DNA of 64,000 nt from Ga0077523 sp038324085 (GTDB lineage Bacteria > Pseudomonadota > Gammaproteobacteria > Burkholderiales > Ga0077523), in contig JBBQHP010000007.1 of assembly GCA_038324085.1 (NCBI GenBank), forward strand, positions 1 through 64,000, given 5' to 3'. The notes beneath the pieces were generated by a model, which saw only the letters and a list, made by a program, of their open reading frames with translations, was not told the DNA's origin and made no database searches. Positions 26,739 through 35,251 of the stretch are shown here, piece by piece (the first letter of the stretch is position 1; each line of letters opens with the position of its first letter). A program made the position numbers and the translations under genes.

Positions 26739-26910
26739 GACATTGCCGTCGCCGGACCGCCCACTCGCTGTTGCGCCTTACGTACGAGGACATTGCCGAT
26801 GCCGGACCGTCCATTCCACGCTGCGCCGTGCGGGCGAAGACACTATCGAGGCTGACCTCTCCAATCCATACTGCACCCTGCTGGCGAGGGCCTTGCCGGG
26901 ACCCGGACAG
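26739..26910. repeat. Degenerate 50-bp tandem repeat (3.4 copies)
   Basis: Four units begin at exactly 50-bp intervals: 26739, 26789, 26839 and 26889 (partial). Units one and two start GACATTGCCG, unit three GACACTATCG and unit four GGCCTTGCCG. Units one and two share most positions, while unit three is more diverged. The period is not a multiple of three and no protein is supported, so it is non-coding. A CCCCCACCCTAACCCTCCCC element of the kind scattered between proteobacterial genes lies just before it (26708-26727). The array sits in the 468-bp gap before the small membrane protein at 27025. Confidence 0.7.
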
Positions 26911-26937
26911 GATTATTTTCTGAACTGTTCTGTCCGG
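26903..26937. promoter_or_regulatory. 8-bp inverted repeat at the end of the tandem array
   Basis: CCGGACAG (26903-26910) and CTGTCCGG (26930-26937) are perfect reverse complements separated by 19 relatively A/T-rich bases. It lies 88 bp before the start of the membrane protein gene. The A/T-rich spacer in a G/C-rich genome suggests a promoter or operator. No regulator can be named. Confidence 0.4.
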
Positions 26938-27024
26938 TCGTATCTCAAACCAACGACAGCCGCGCGCACGGCTCACGATGTTCGTGCAGGCGAGCGCCGC
27001 ACCAATGAAGAGGAGAGCCGACCG

Positions 27025-27363
27025 ATGCCAATGAACACCGAACGTCCCGGATCGACGGGTAATGCGGCGCAGTACCGCGTGTCAGGGCCGACGAGCCTGC
27101 TCGGCAAGGTGGTCGCCGTCGTGCTGGGAACCGCCGCGCTGGTCGCGGCCTTCGTCTTCTCGCTCGTGCTGCTGGCGGTGCTCCTGACCGGCGCGCTGGT
27201 CGTCGGCGGTTACGTCTGGTGGCGCACGCGTGCGTTGCGCAAGACCCTGCGCGAGCAGCAGCCCACGGGTTGGCCGGCGGCCCGGGTACGGGGCCAGGTC
27301 TACGAAGGCGAGGTGCTGCGCGATACCGGCCCCGGCACCGACGGAGATAGCACCGGGCGCTGA
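27025..27363 (+). CDS. Small hypothetical membrane protein
   Basis: This 112-residue protein has a hydrophobic double helix (residues ~27-68, Val/Ala/Leu-rich, ending in GGYVWWRTRAL) and a polar C-terminus with VRGQVYEGEVL. The family is unknown to me, though similar two-helix proteins are common in betaproteobacteria. An AGGAG site at 27010-27014 supports ATG 27025. Its last 64 bp overlap the 3' end of the opposing histidine kinase gene tail-to-tail, so expression of the two could interfere. Confidence 0.7.
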   Translation: MPMNTERPGSTGNAAQYRVSGPTSLLGKVVAVVLGTAALVAAFVFSLVLLAVLLTGALVVGGYVWWRTRALRKTLREQQPTGWPAARVRGQVYEGEVLRDTGPGTDGDSTGR

Positions 27364-28913
27364 TCCACCGCACGAGCCGCAAGGTTCGTTGCAGCGCGGG
27401 CATCGCTGAACGGCGGTTCCTTGCGATCGACCGGCCGGTAGTCCAGCGGCAATGCGAGGCACAAACGTGTGCCGCGCTTCGAAACGGGCAACGTTCGCAG
27501 GCTGCCCCCGTGCAACCAGGCGATGCGCTGCGCGATGGCGAGTCCGAGCCCGCCGAGACCCCCGCCCGGGCGCTCCGGCAGCGGATGGCGCACCGGCTGC
27601 TGCGCGTCGAGGCGACGCGACAGTTCGGCGGGCAGTCCGGGCCCGTCGTCTTCGACCAGCACCGCCACGCCCCGGCCGCGCTGTTGCAGGCTGACCCGCA
27701 CGGGAGCAATCCCACCCCCGTGCCGGATGGCGTTGTCGATCAGGTTCGTCAACGCGCGGTCGATGAGCTGCAGGTCGCCTTCCATCTCGATCCGACCGGG
27801 AGCCGGCCCCTGCAGTTTCACCGGCGCGGGTCGCGCCGACAGCTCGAACTTCTGGACCGTGTCGTGCACGAGTTCGTCGAGGCTGAAGCGGTCGCGCTGC
27901 AGCACATGGTCGGTGGATTGCAGGCGCGCGAGTTCGAACAGCTGCTGCGTCAGCCGCCGCACCTTGTCGCTCTGGGCCAGCGCTGCGGCGAGATAGCGCG
28001 CCTCTTCTTCGCGGGCGAGGGTCGCACCGCGCTGGGACAAGGTCTCCAGGTAGCCGTGCAGCGCGGTGAGCGGCGTCTGCAGATCGTGCGCCACGTTCGC
28101 GACGACATCGCTGTGCGCGGTCTGCTGTCGGGCCTGCTCCCGAACCTGATCCTCGATCCGGGTCGCCATGCTCTCGAACGAGCGCTCGATGGCGGCCACT
28201 TCGTCGCCGGATGCGAACGGGGCACGCGCGGCGTCGGGCGGCGCACTGCCGCCGACCTGGTAGCTCCGCATGCGTGCCGCAAGCAGATGCAGGGGCCGCG
28301 TGATCGAGCGGAACGTCAGCGCGCCGATGACGAACGTCAAGAGCAGACCGACACCCACGACCAGCGCGGTCGAGCGCCACAGCCGCTGCGATCCCACGCT
28401 GCTTTCCGCCTCGACCCGCGCCTGCCCGTTCAGCACGACGTACAGGTAGCCCGGCGGCGCATCGCTTCCCGGTTCTGCGGGAAACATCGCGGCGCTGAAG
28501 ATCTTCGGCTCGTTCGGCGCCTTCGGGTCCGACCCCAGCAACGGCAGCGGCGCGCCGCCCAAGAACGAGCGCACGACGTCCATGTCCACCTGCTGCCGCC
28601 GGACCGCGTTGGCGTCGCCGAGATACGCGCGGACTTCCCCCTGCTGGTCGAGCACGTAGACGTCGATGGCCGGGTTCACCACCATCAGCATGTGCAACAC
28701 GTTGTCGAGCGAAGCGCGATCGATGGCGCCGGCGGCGGGACGGGTGACCTCCGGCCAGTGCTCGACGATGTGGCGTGCGAGGCCGTGGGATACGCGCTGC
28801 AGCGTTTCGTGCTCGTGCTCGATGGTGACGCGGTGGCCGAGAAACGCAACGAGCAGGCAGAACCCCAGCAGCAGCAGGGCGAAGGCGGCGACGATCCTGG
28901 AGGTGTAGGACAT
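27300..28913 (-). CDS. Membrane sensor histidine kinase (OmpR-type system)
   Basis: This 537-residue sensor kinase has a first TM at ~7-27, a periplasmic region to ~175, a second TM at ~180-205, HAMP (~207-265) and HisKA with NVAHDLQTP (His276). HATPase motifs are LIDNAIRHGGG (N box), VEDDGPGL (G1) and GGGLGGLGLAIA (G2). The last ~35 residues after the ATPase fold are unconserved and overlap the opposing gene. It starts 2 bp after the response regulator stop, so the pair is one operon. HDLQTP replaces the more common HELRTP, a variant seen in some kinases. Confidence 0.93.
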   Translation of the reverse strand: MSYTSRIVAAFALLLLGFCLLVAFLGHRVTIEHEHETLQRVSHGLARHIVEHWPEVTRPAAGAIDRASLDNVLHMLMVVNPAIDVYVLDQQGEVRAYLGDANAVRRQQVDMDVVRSFLGGAPLPLLGSDPKAPNEPKIFSAAMFPAEPGSDAPPGYLYVVLNGQARVEAESSVGSQRLWRSTALVVGVGLLLTFVIGALTFRSITRPLHLLAARMRSYQVGGSAPPDAARAPFASGDEVAAIERSFESMATRIEDQVREQARQQTAHSDVVANVAHDLQTPLTALHGYLETLSQRGATLAREEEARYLAAALAQSDKVRRLTQQLFELARLQSTDHVLQRDRFSLDELVHDTVQKFELSARPAPVKLQGPAPGRIEMEGDLQLIDRALTNLIDNAIRHGGGIAPVRVSLQQRGRGVAVLVEDDGPGLPAELSRRLDAQQPVRHPLPERPGGGLGGLGLAIAQRIAWLHGGSLRTLPVSKRGTRLCLALPLDYRPVDRKEPPFSDARAATNLAARAVDQRPVLSPSVPGPVSRSTSPS

Positions 28914-28915
28914 GC

Positions 28916-29623
28916 TCAGTCTGCGGCGGCGGCGCCGCCGAAACGGTAGCCGACCCCCCACACCGTCTCGATCAATCGCGGGACCTGCGGATCGCGTTCG
29001 ATCTTCGTGCGCAGGCGGTTGATGTGCGAATTCACGGTGTGTTCGTAACCTTCGAAATGCGTGCCCCAGACGCGGTTGAGCAGTTCGCCGCGACTGAAAG
29101 TCTGATCGGGATGGCGCGCGAGGAAATACAGCAGGTCGAATTCGCGCAACGTCAGCGGAATCTCCCGGCCGGCGCTCTTCAGCTCCCGGCGCAAGGGATC
29201 GAGGACGTAGTCGCCGAAGCGGAGCGCCGGATTCGTCGCGCCATTGCCGTGGAGCTTCTCCGCTCGCCGCAGCAGCGCCCGCACCCGCGCCACCAGTTCC
29301 AGGATCGAGAACGGCTTGGGCAGGTAGTCGTCCGCACCCAGTTCCAGCCCGAGGATGCGATGCGTCTCCGAGGTGCGGGCGCTGATGATGATCAAGGGCA
29401 CGTAGTCGGGCTGGGCGCGCAGGTGCCGGCACACGTCGAGACCGTCCGCGCCGGGCAGCATGAGATCGAGGATCACCAGGTCGAAGCGCCGGGCTGAGAT
29501 GGTGCGCATGGCGGCATCGCCGTCGCCTTCACGATGGATGTCGAAACCGGCCTCGCGCAACTGCAGCGCCACGACATCGGCGATCGCGTTGTCGTCCTCC
29601 ACGAGAAGAACGTCGTGTTTCAT
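28916..29623 (-). CDS. OmpR/PhoB-family response regulator
   Basis: This 235-residue response regulator has a receiver domain at residues 1-115: VEDDNA acidic pocket, ILDLMLPG with phospho-acceptor Asp53, ISART switch and conserved LPKPFS lysine. A winged-helix DNA-binding domain (~135-232) carries LTLREFDLLYFLA and HTVNSHINRLRTKIE. ATG 29623 begins MKHDVLLVED; a longer reading adds 24 unconserved residues. It is co-transcribed with the kinase. A 16-bp palindrome at 29691-29706 upstream is a candidate binding site, and the divergent PEP-CTERM gene is a plausible target. Confidence 0.95.
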   Translation of the reverse strand: MKHDVLLVEDDNAIADVVALQLREAGFDIHREGDGDAAMRTISARRFDLVILDLMLPGADGLDVCRHLRAQPDYVPLIIISARTSETHRILGLELGADDYLPKPFSILELVARVRALLRRAEKLHGNGATNPALRFGDYVLDPLRRELKSAGREIPLTLREFDLLYFLARHPDQTFSRGELLNRVWGTHFEGYEHTVNSHINRLRTKIERDPQVPRLIETVWGVGYRFGGAAAAD

Positions 29624-29690
29624 GGTGCGTGCGAGCTGTCGGTCAGCATGGCGGCAAGTGGGGATTTCATCAGGACCGGGCCGCGAAGAC

Positions 29691-29706
29691 TTCACGGCAC
29701 CGTGAA
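29691..29706. promoter_or_regulatory. Palindrome between response regulator and PEP-CTERM gene
   Basis: TTCACGGCACCGTGAA is two perfect 7-bp arms (29691-29697 and 29700-29706) around CA. It lies 68 bp before the regulator start (minus strand) and ~117 bp before the PEP-CTERM start (plus strand). It may serve either divergent promoter. OmpR-family proteins usually bind direct repeats, so another regulator is possible. Confidence 0.45.
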
Positions 29707-29822
29707 CTATCGGTGAGGACTGCGTGATCGGTGCTGCGGAACATCGACGCTCGCGACGCCGGCCGCCAAGGCCGGATTCGAATCCCCGTCATCGATCGAA
29801 CCCAACATCAGGAGACATGCGC

Positions 29823-30623
29823 ATGACCCCGCTACGCAGATTGTCCGCCACGTTCGTCGCCCTGTTCGCCTCAGCCGGATTGGCCGGCGGCGCGGCCGCG
29901 GCACAGGTGCAGGTGAAAGTCTCGGTCGAGAACCTCGTGCCGGCCGACGGCATCGCGTTCGCGCCGTTGCGACTGGCATTCCACAACGGCACGTTCGACA
30001 GCTTCAACATCGGCGATACCCCGACCGCGGCCATCATCTCGGTGGCCGAGGGCGGTAGCGGCTCGGCCTGGTTCCCGGCGCTGCAGGCGGCCGACCCGAC
30101 GGCAACGCCGGGCTCGGTGCTGCCGCCGTCCGGCCCGTTGCTCCCCGGCGCCACGGCGAGCGCCACCTTCTCGGTGGATACGAGCGTCAATCCGTATTTC
30201 TCCTTCGCCGCAATGGTGGTGCCGAGCAACGACTTCTTCATCGGCAACGATAATCCCACGGCGTTCCATCTGTTCGATGCAAGCGGCAATCTGGCGATCA
30301 CGTCGATCGTCCAGCGCGCGCGCAACGTCTGGGACGCAGGCTCGGAGGTCTACGATCCCGCCGCCGCGGCCTTCGTCGGCAACAACGACCTGCGCGCCAA
30401 CCAGAACTCCGTGGTCGCATTCAACTTCGCCGAACTGGCCGCGTTCAACGGACTGACCACGGGGGCCGGCTACACCTTCAACAGCCAGCTCGCGGCGGAT
30501 TCCGAGATCTATCGCATCACGTTCGAGACGCTCCCGGTGCCGGAACCCGAGACCTACGCGCTGATGGCGCTGGGCCTGGGAATGATCGGCTGGGGTGTGC
30601 GTCGCGCGGCGCGGCGGCATTGA
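29823..30623 (+). CDS. Spondin-domain PEP-CTERM surface protein
   Basis: This 266-residue exported protein has a signal peptide (~1-28, ending GGAAAAQ). A Spondin_N-like domain (~30-225) has VSVENLVPADG, LRLAFHNGTFDSFN and ASGNLAITSIVQRARNVWD. The C-terminal sorting signal is VPEPETYALMALGLGM followed by an Arg-rich end (VRRAARRH). PEP-CTERM proteins are processed by an exosortase, which is not encoded in this window, and are often linked to exopolysaccharide or biofilm matrix. ATG 29823 has GGAG eight bases upstream; ATG 29817 is too close to it. It is divergent from the two-component operon. Confidence 0.9.
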   Translation: MTPLRRLSATFVALFASAGLAGGAAAAQVQVKVSVENLVPADGIAFAPLRLAFHNGTFDSFNIGDTPTAAIISVAEGGSGSAWFPALQAADPTATPGSVLPPSGPLLPGATASATFSVDTSVNPYFSFAAMVVPSNDFFIGNDNPTAFHLFDASGNLAITSIVQRARNVWDAGSEVYDPAAAAFVGNNDLRANQNSVVAFNFAELAAFNGLTTGAGYTFNSQLAADSEIYRITFETLPVPEPETYALMALGLGMIGWGVRRAARRH

Positions 30624-30657
30624 ACCGGATTCACCCGATGGTGACGACGACGTCACT

Positions 30658-30696
30658 CCGTGACCCGCCCCCTCGCCTGCAGGGGGCGGGTCACGG
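30658..30696. terminator. 16-bp perfect hairpin, bidirectional terminator
   Basis: CCGTGACCCGCCCCCT (30658-30673) and AGGGGGCGGGTCACGG (30681-30696) pair perfectly around a 7-base loop. It sits between the convergent PEP-CTERM and amidohydrolase genes, the expected place for a shared terminator. It lacks a T-tract on either side but is very stable. Confidence 0.7.
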
Positions 30697-30759
30697 TCTG
30701 GTCATCGTCCCGCGGTAGTGCCGGAATCGACCGGATGACCCGACGATCATCCGACGCCG

Positions 30760-32229
30760 CTATCCGCCCCAGGCCTTGAGGTTCAGGAACTCCCGCCGGG
30801 TCTTCGGCCCGTGCGTGAGAAAGGTCGGATCGGGACGTTCCTCGCGGTACTCGGCGCGCGCGAGCGCGACCTTGTCGCCCTTCACGTGCTCCTGCAACAC
30901 GTCCGCGGGGACGGGATAGATCTTCAGCGCATTGAGCCCGAAGATCTTGGCCCGCAGCGCCGGCGTGATCTCGGGATAGCCGTACCGGTCGCGGTATTCG
31001 GGGGAAATCTGGAAGGTCCGGAAGGCCTGGATCTGGTCCTGCGGCGAGCCGTACCAGATCGAATCCGTGCCCCACAGCACGTTGTTCTCGCCGCACGCCC
31101 TGAGCAGCTTGCCGAGCGTGTGCGCTGCGGTGTCCGGATCGCGCATGGCGAAGCGCCAGGTGGACCCCAGCTCCGCAAACACGTTCGAGCCCGGCGCAAC
31201 GCCGTTCTGTTGCAGGCTGGTGACGAGCTGGTCGACGCCGTCAGGCCGGGACGGATCATGCGGCCCTTCCTTGGCGGTGGTGACGAAGCCCGAGTGGTAG
31301 ATGAGGAAGTTCACGTCGGGAAAGCGCTTCGCCACGCGGCCGATGTCCACGCAGGTCGAATGCTCGTACGAACGCGGGCCGAACGGCAGGCCCTTGTGTA
31401 CGGCGACGTTGCGGATGCCGAGCTTGCGCGCGTTCTCGATCATCGCGACACCCGGGGCGTCGTCGAGAAAGAAGCCGTTCCCGTCCGGACCCCACTGGGT
31501 GTAGGTCTTCCAGGCCGCGACCTGGTGGCGCGCCGCCAGCTCGTCCATGCCTTCCAGGTCGCCCGGCTGGTTCGGATTGACCCGGCCATGGATGTAGAGC
31601 CGATGCGTGCCTTCGAGCCGCTCGACGATGCGCGCCGTGGCCTCGGCTTCCTGCATCGTGAGCGGTTCGCCTTCGCGCGACGACGGCACGAACGACAGCA
31701 CCATCAGGTCGGTGTCGGAATCCATGAACACGTCCTTGACGAATTCGTCGCCGTCGAGGCACTTGAGGTAGTCGAGGCGGCCGGTGCCCTGCCCTGCCAC
31801 GCAGGCGTTGGTCTTGGGCATCTGCCGCAGCGGCGTCGCACTTTCGGGCAGCCGGCGGATCCACGCGCCCGTCGGATTCACGAAATGGCCCTGGACGTCG
31901 AAGATGAACTCGTTGCCGTCGACCGTGGCGCGGGCGAGCTGCAGGTCGAGCCCCGCTTCCGTGGGCACGTCGAAGAACCCGCCGGTGCGACCCTGGCGCG
32001 CGTAGGCCGTGTTCATGGCGAGCAGCGTCGTCGCCGCCCCGCATGCGGAGACCAGGAAACCGCGCCGACCCAGCCCCAGCCGCCTCGCGTTGGCACCCGC
32101 CGCCTCGAACGCGCGATGGTTCGCTTCGCGATGGACCGGATCGAGCGGCACCGGGCAGAATTCGCCGTTGGTCGTGGTGTCGAGCTTGATGGGCAGCCGG
32201 TTACCCAGCGGATCGTGTGCGAAGGCCAT
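30760..32229 (-). CDS. Amidohydrolase family 2 (TIM-barrel) protein, exported
   Basis: This 489-residue protein has a twin-arginine-like motif RRGFLVSACG at ~55-64, after an unusually long leader. The body is an amidohydrolase-2 (ACMSD/LigW-like) barrel: FDVQGHFVN (~115) in place of the usual HxH, VHKGLPFG (~279), NFLIYHSGFV (~309) and LWGTDSIWYG (~388). Known relatives decarboxylate or hydrolyse aromatic and cyclic acids, using a metal. The first metal motif here keeps only one histidine, so metal binding may differ. ATG 32229 is preceded by AGGAGAC. It is monocistronic and divergent from the enolase-family gene. Confidence 0.85.
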   Translation of the reverse strand: MAFAHDPLGNRLPIKLDTTTNGEFCPVPLDPVHREANHRAFEAAGANARRLGLGRRGFLVSACGAATTLLAMNTAYARQGRTGGFFDVPTEAGLDLQLARATVDGNEFIFDVQGHFVNPTGAWIRRLPESATPLRQMPKTNACVAGQGTGRLDYLKCLDGDEFVKDVFMDSDTDLMVLSFVPSSREGEPLTMQEAEATARIVERLEGTHRLYIHGRVNPNQPGDLEGMDELAARHQVAAWKTYTQWGPDGNGFFLDDAPGVAMIENARKLGIRNVAVHKGLPFGPRSYEHSTCVDIGRVAKRFPDVNFLIYHSGFVTTAKEGPHDPSRPDGVDQLVTSLQQNGVAPGSNVFAELGSTWRFAMRDPDTAAHTLGKLLRACGENNVLWGTDSIWYGSPQDQIQAFRTFQISPEYRDRYGYPEITPALRAKIFGLNALKIYPVPADVLQEHVKGDKVALARAEYREERPDPTFLTHGPKTRREFLNLKAWGG

Positions 32230-32472
32230 GGTCGTCTCCTGTCGTGGGGCGAGCCGGCGCCGTTCGCCCTTATGGTGAGTGTCGTCCCGATCGCCGCCGG
32301 CGGGGATGCCCGGGGCCTTCGGTCGAATGCCGGGTCACAGTGTACTTTCAGTGAACGCGGCCCGCCTGGAGTTCGTCGCTGACCCCATGAGGCGACGCCT
32401 GAGCCCGCTGCGGGGCATTGTGCAACCACCGGACTCCGCGGGACACTCGGGGCAAACGACAACGGAGGCCCC

Positions 32473-33681
32473 ATGAAGATCGAGACTGTCGAACTGCTTT
32501 CCTGCGACGCGGGCTGGCGCAACTACCACTTCACCAAGATCACGACCGACACCGGCATCGTCGGCTGGAGCGAATACGACGAAGGCTTCGGCGCGCCGGG
32601 CGTGAGCGCGGTCATCGCGCGGCTCGCGCCGCGCGTGATCGGCCAGTCGCCCTTCGCCCACGAGCGTTGTCACGCCGACCTGTACAGCGCCACCCGCCCG
32701 GCCGCGGGCGGCATCGTGGCGCTGGGCCTGGCCGCGATCGAGAATGCGATGCTCGACGCCAAGGCCAAGGCTCTGGGCGTGCCGGTGTACGAACTGCTCG
32801 GCGGGCTCTTTCGCGACCGTATCCGGCTCTACTGGTCGCACTGCGCGACCTGGCGCATCAATCATCCGACCTGGTACGGCCCGGCCATCACCGATCTCGC
32901 GGGGGTCGAGGCGCTCGGCCGCGAGGTGCGCGAAAAGGGCTTCACCGCACTCAAGACCAACATCTTCAGCTACGACGCGGACGGCCGGAATGCGACCGGC
33001 TGGCGGCCCGGTTTCGGCGTCCCCGCGACGCCGGAGCGCAACGTGGAACGCAACGTCACGCGCAACCTGCGGCGGCACCTCGAAGCGCTGCGCGCGGGCG
33101 CCGGTCCGGACATCGACATCCTGCTGGATCTGAACTTCAATGCGCGCACCGAAGGCTACCTCGAGATCCTGCGCGCCATCGCCGATCTCGATCTGTTCTG
33201 GATCGAGATCGACACCCGCAATCCGGAAGCGCTGGCCTACATCCGGCAGCACAGTCCGCACCCGATCAGTTCATGCGAAACGCTGCTGGGCGTGGCCCAG
33301 TTCCTCCCCTACCTGCGCGCGCAGTCGATGGACGTCGCCATCGTCGACGTTCCCTGGAACGGCGCCTGGCAATCGATGAAGATCGCCGCGGCAGCCGACG
33401 CGTTCGAAGTCAACGTCGCGCCCCACAATTTCTATGGCCACCTGTGCACGATGATGAACGCGCACTTCGCCGCAGCCGTGCCGAACCTGCGCATCATGGA
33501 GACCGACATCGACCGCATCGCGTGGGACCACGAACTCTTCACGCACGTGCCCGACATCGTCGACGGACATCTGGTCATGCCCGAGCGTCCGGGCTGGGGC
33601 ACCGAGCCGGTCGAGGCTGCGCTGCGCGCGCATCCGCCGAAGGGCTCGACGGGCCTCCTGAACTACGGCCGCAAGACATAA
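32473..33681 (+). CDS. Mandelate racemase/muconate lactonizing enzyme family protein
   Basis: This 402-residue enolase-superfamily enzyme has a capping domain (~1-130) and a barrel with a catalytic lysine in ALKTNIF (~160), metal ligands in DILLDLNFN (~217) and WIEIDTRN (~243), and ISSCETLLG (~266). HNFYGHL (~318) provides a possible acid/base histidine. It belongs with sugar-acid dehydratase or racemase-type members; the substrate cannot be set from sequence. GGAGG directly precedes ATG 32473. Divergence from the amidohydrolase suggests shared control of a degradative function, which is inference. Confidence 0.9.
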   Translation: MKIETVELLSCDAGWRNYHFTKITTDTGIVGWSEYDEGFGAPGVSAVIARLAPRVIGQSPFAHERCHADLYSATRPAAGGIVALGLAAIENAMLDAKAKALGVPVYELLGGLFRDRIRLYWSHCATWRINHPTWYGPAITDLAGVEALGREVREKGFTALKTNIFSYDADGRNATGWRPGFGVPATPERNVERNVTRNLRRHLEALRAGAGPDIDILLDLNFNARTEGYLEILRAIADLDLFWIEIDTRNPEALAYIRQHSPHPISSCETLLGVAQFLPYLRAQSMDVAIVDVPWNGAWQSMKIAAAADAFEVNVAPHNFYGHLCTMMNAHFAAAVPNLRIMETDIDRIAWDHELFTHVPDIVDGHLVMPERPGWGTEPVEAALRAHPPKGSTGLLNYGRKT

Positions 33682-33734
33682 CGGCCCGGGGCGGAGCCGG
33701 CCCACCCGCGCGTGGCTGCCGGCGGCCCGGGGGT

Positions 33735-35246
33735 TCAGTGCGCGGCCGAAGTCCGGACCGCCCTCAGGTCCTGGTCGGTCGGGAGGTCCGTCGCTTTCCA
33801 GTCGCCGCCCACCGCCTTGATCAGGCGGATGCTCGCGATCTTGCGCCGGCGGGCGATGTCCACCGCGGTGCGCTCGATCGTCAGCGCGATGGATTGCGAA
33901 ACGGCCACGTCGAGATAGCTGACTGCCCCGCCTTCGTAGCGCAGCGTCGTATGGTGCAACGAGCGGCGCGACGAATCGACGGCGCGATCCTGCAGTCCGG
34001 CTTCCTCCGCGAGCACCCGCAACGCGGCCAGGTTGTCCTCCACGTCGGCGAACGCCACCAGCACCGTCTGGCGGTAGCTCGACACCGATCCATCGTAGGC
34101 GGCCTGGGCCTGGTCGTTGAGCGCCTTGCGCCGTCCGCCGTCGAACAGGGTCATCATGGCCGCCGGGCCGAGCGACCAGAACCGGCTCGGCAGCGACAAC
34201 AGGTTCGACCCTTCGGTGCTCTGGAAGCCGCCGGCCGCGCCCAAGGTCAAGCTCGGGTAGTAGGCGGCCTTGGCGACGCCGATCTGCGCATTGGCGGAAG
34301 CCACCTGGCGTTCCGCGAACGCGATGTCGGGCCGGCGTTCCAGCAGTGCCGACGGCAGCAGGCCGGGAATGTCCGGCACCACCGGATCGAACGGCGCGAC
34401 GGCGAGCGCGAACTTCGCGGGCGCCTCGCCCACCAGCACGGCGATCGCGTGCTCGAGTTCGGCCCGCTGCACGCCGAGATCGTGCGCCTGCGCCAGGGTG
34501 ACGTTGAGTTGCGTTTCCGCCTGGGACACGTCGGCCTGCGATGCGATCCCACCCTCGTAGCGGTGCGTCGTGAGTTCCAGCGACTTGCGATATGCAACCA
34601 GAGTGCGCTCGAGCAGGTCGCGCTCGGCGTCGAGGCTGCGCAGCAGGAAGTAGTCGATCGCGAGTTCCGCCTGGAGGCTCAGGCGCAGGTTCGCGAGGTC
34701 CGCGGCAAAGGCCTGCGCGGTGGCCTCGCGCGATTCGACCGAGCGGCGCACGCGACCCCAGATGTCCGCCTCCCAGGTCACGTCGAGTCCGAGCGACAGG
34801 TCGTTGACGGAAGTGCCGATGCGGCTGGTGTTGTTGTAGGCATTCGGTGAGCGGCGCAGCCGGCTGACCGAAGCGTCGGCGTTGACCGTCGGCAGGTAGC
34901 TCGCACGCGCGCCCTGCGCGAGCGCGCGTGCCTGGCGGAAGCGCGAGTCGGCGGTGACGATGTCCTGGTTGGCGGTGTCGAGCCGCTGCTCGAGTTCGTC
35001 GAGCTGCGCATCGCCGTACTGCGACCACCAGTTGCCGCGTTCGGTACGGTCGGCAGGATCGGCGACCTTCCATTGCCCGGAGGCCAGGGCTTCCCTGAAT
35101 TCCGGCGGCGTCTCGACCGTCGGGCGCACGTAGTCCGGCCCGAGTTTGCACGCGGCGAGCGGCACGGCCAGCACCAGGGCCGCGACCAGGGCCGCCAGGC
35201 CCGGCGCGCGGGCGGCGGCGACAGGCGACGGTTGCGCTCGCTCCAT
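33735..35246 (-). CDS. RND efflux outer-membrane lipoprotein (NodT/OprM family)
   Basis: This 503-residue outer-membrane channel has a lipoprotein signal with cysteine in LAACKLGPDY. Two outer membrane efflux protein repeats follow, marked by ARASYLPTVNADASVSRL and LERRPDIAFAERQVASANA, the family's highly conserved RRPDI region. It forms the exit duct for the RND pump encoded just upstream. I chose ATG 35246, which has a GAAGGG site in the end of the adaptor gene; a TTG at 35255 is an alternative. It is the last gene of the three-gene operon. Confidence 0.93.
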   Translation of the reverse strand: MERAQPSPVAAARAPGLAALVAALVLAVPLAACKLGPDYVRPTVETPPEFREALASGQWKVADPADRTERGNWWSQYGDAQLDELEQRLDTANQDIVTADSRFRQARALAQGARASYLPTVNADASVSRLRRSPNAYNNTSRIGTSVNDLSLGLDVTWEADIWGRVRRSVESREATAQAFAADLANLRLSLQAELAIDYFLLRSLDAERDLLERTLVAYRKSLELTTHRYEGGIASQADVSQAETQLNVTLAQAHDLGVQRAELEHAIAVLVGEAPAKFALAVAPFDPVVPDIPGLLPSALLERRPDIAFAERQVASANAQIGVAKAAYYPSLTLGAAGGFQSTEGSNLLSLPSRFWSLGPAAMMTLFDGGRRKALNDQAQAAYDGSVSSYRQTVLVAFADVEDNLAALRVLAEEAGLQDRAVDSSRRSLHHTTLRYEGGAVSYLDVAVSQSIALTIERTAVDIARRRKIASIRLIKAVGGDWKATDLPTDQDLRAVRTSAAH

Positions 35247-35251
35247 CGCGC

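Noticed and set aside
26739..26910. 50-bp repeats as a CRISPR array
   Set aside because: Units are directly contiguous and diverged, with no constant repeat alternating with unique spacers and no cas genes.
27510..28949. 479-residue plus-strand ORF opposite the sensor kinase
   Set aside because: Shadow of the kinase gene; composition biased and no start signal or family match.
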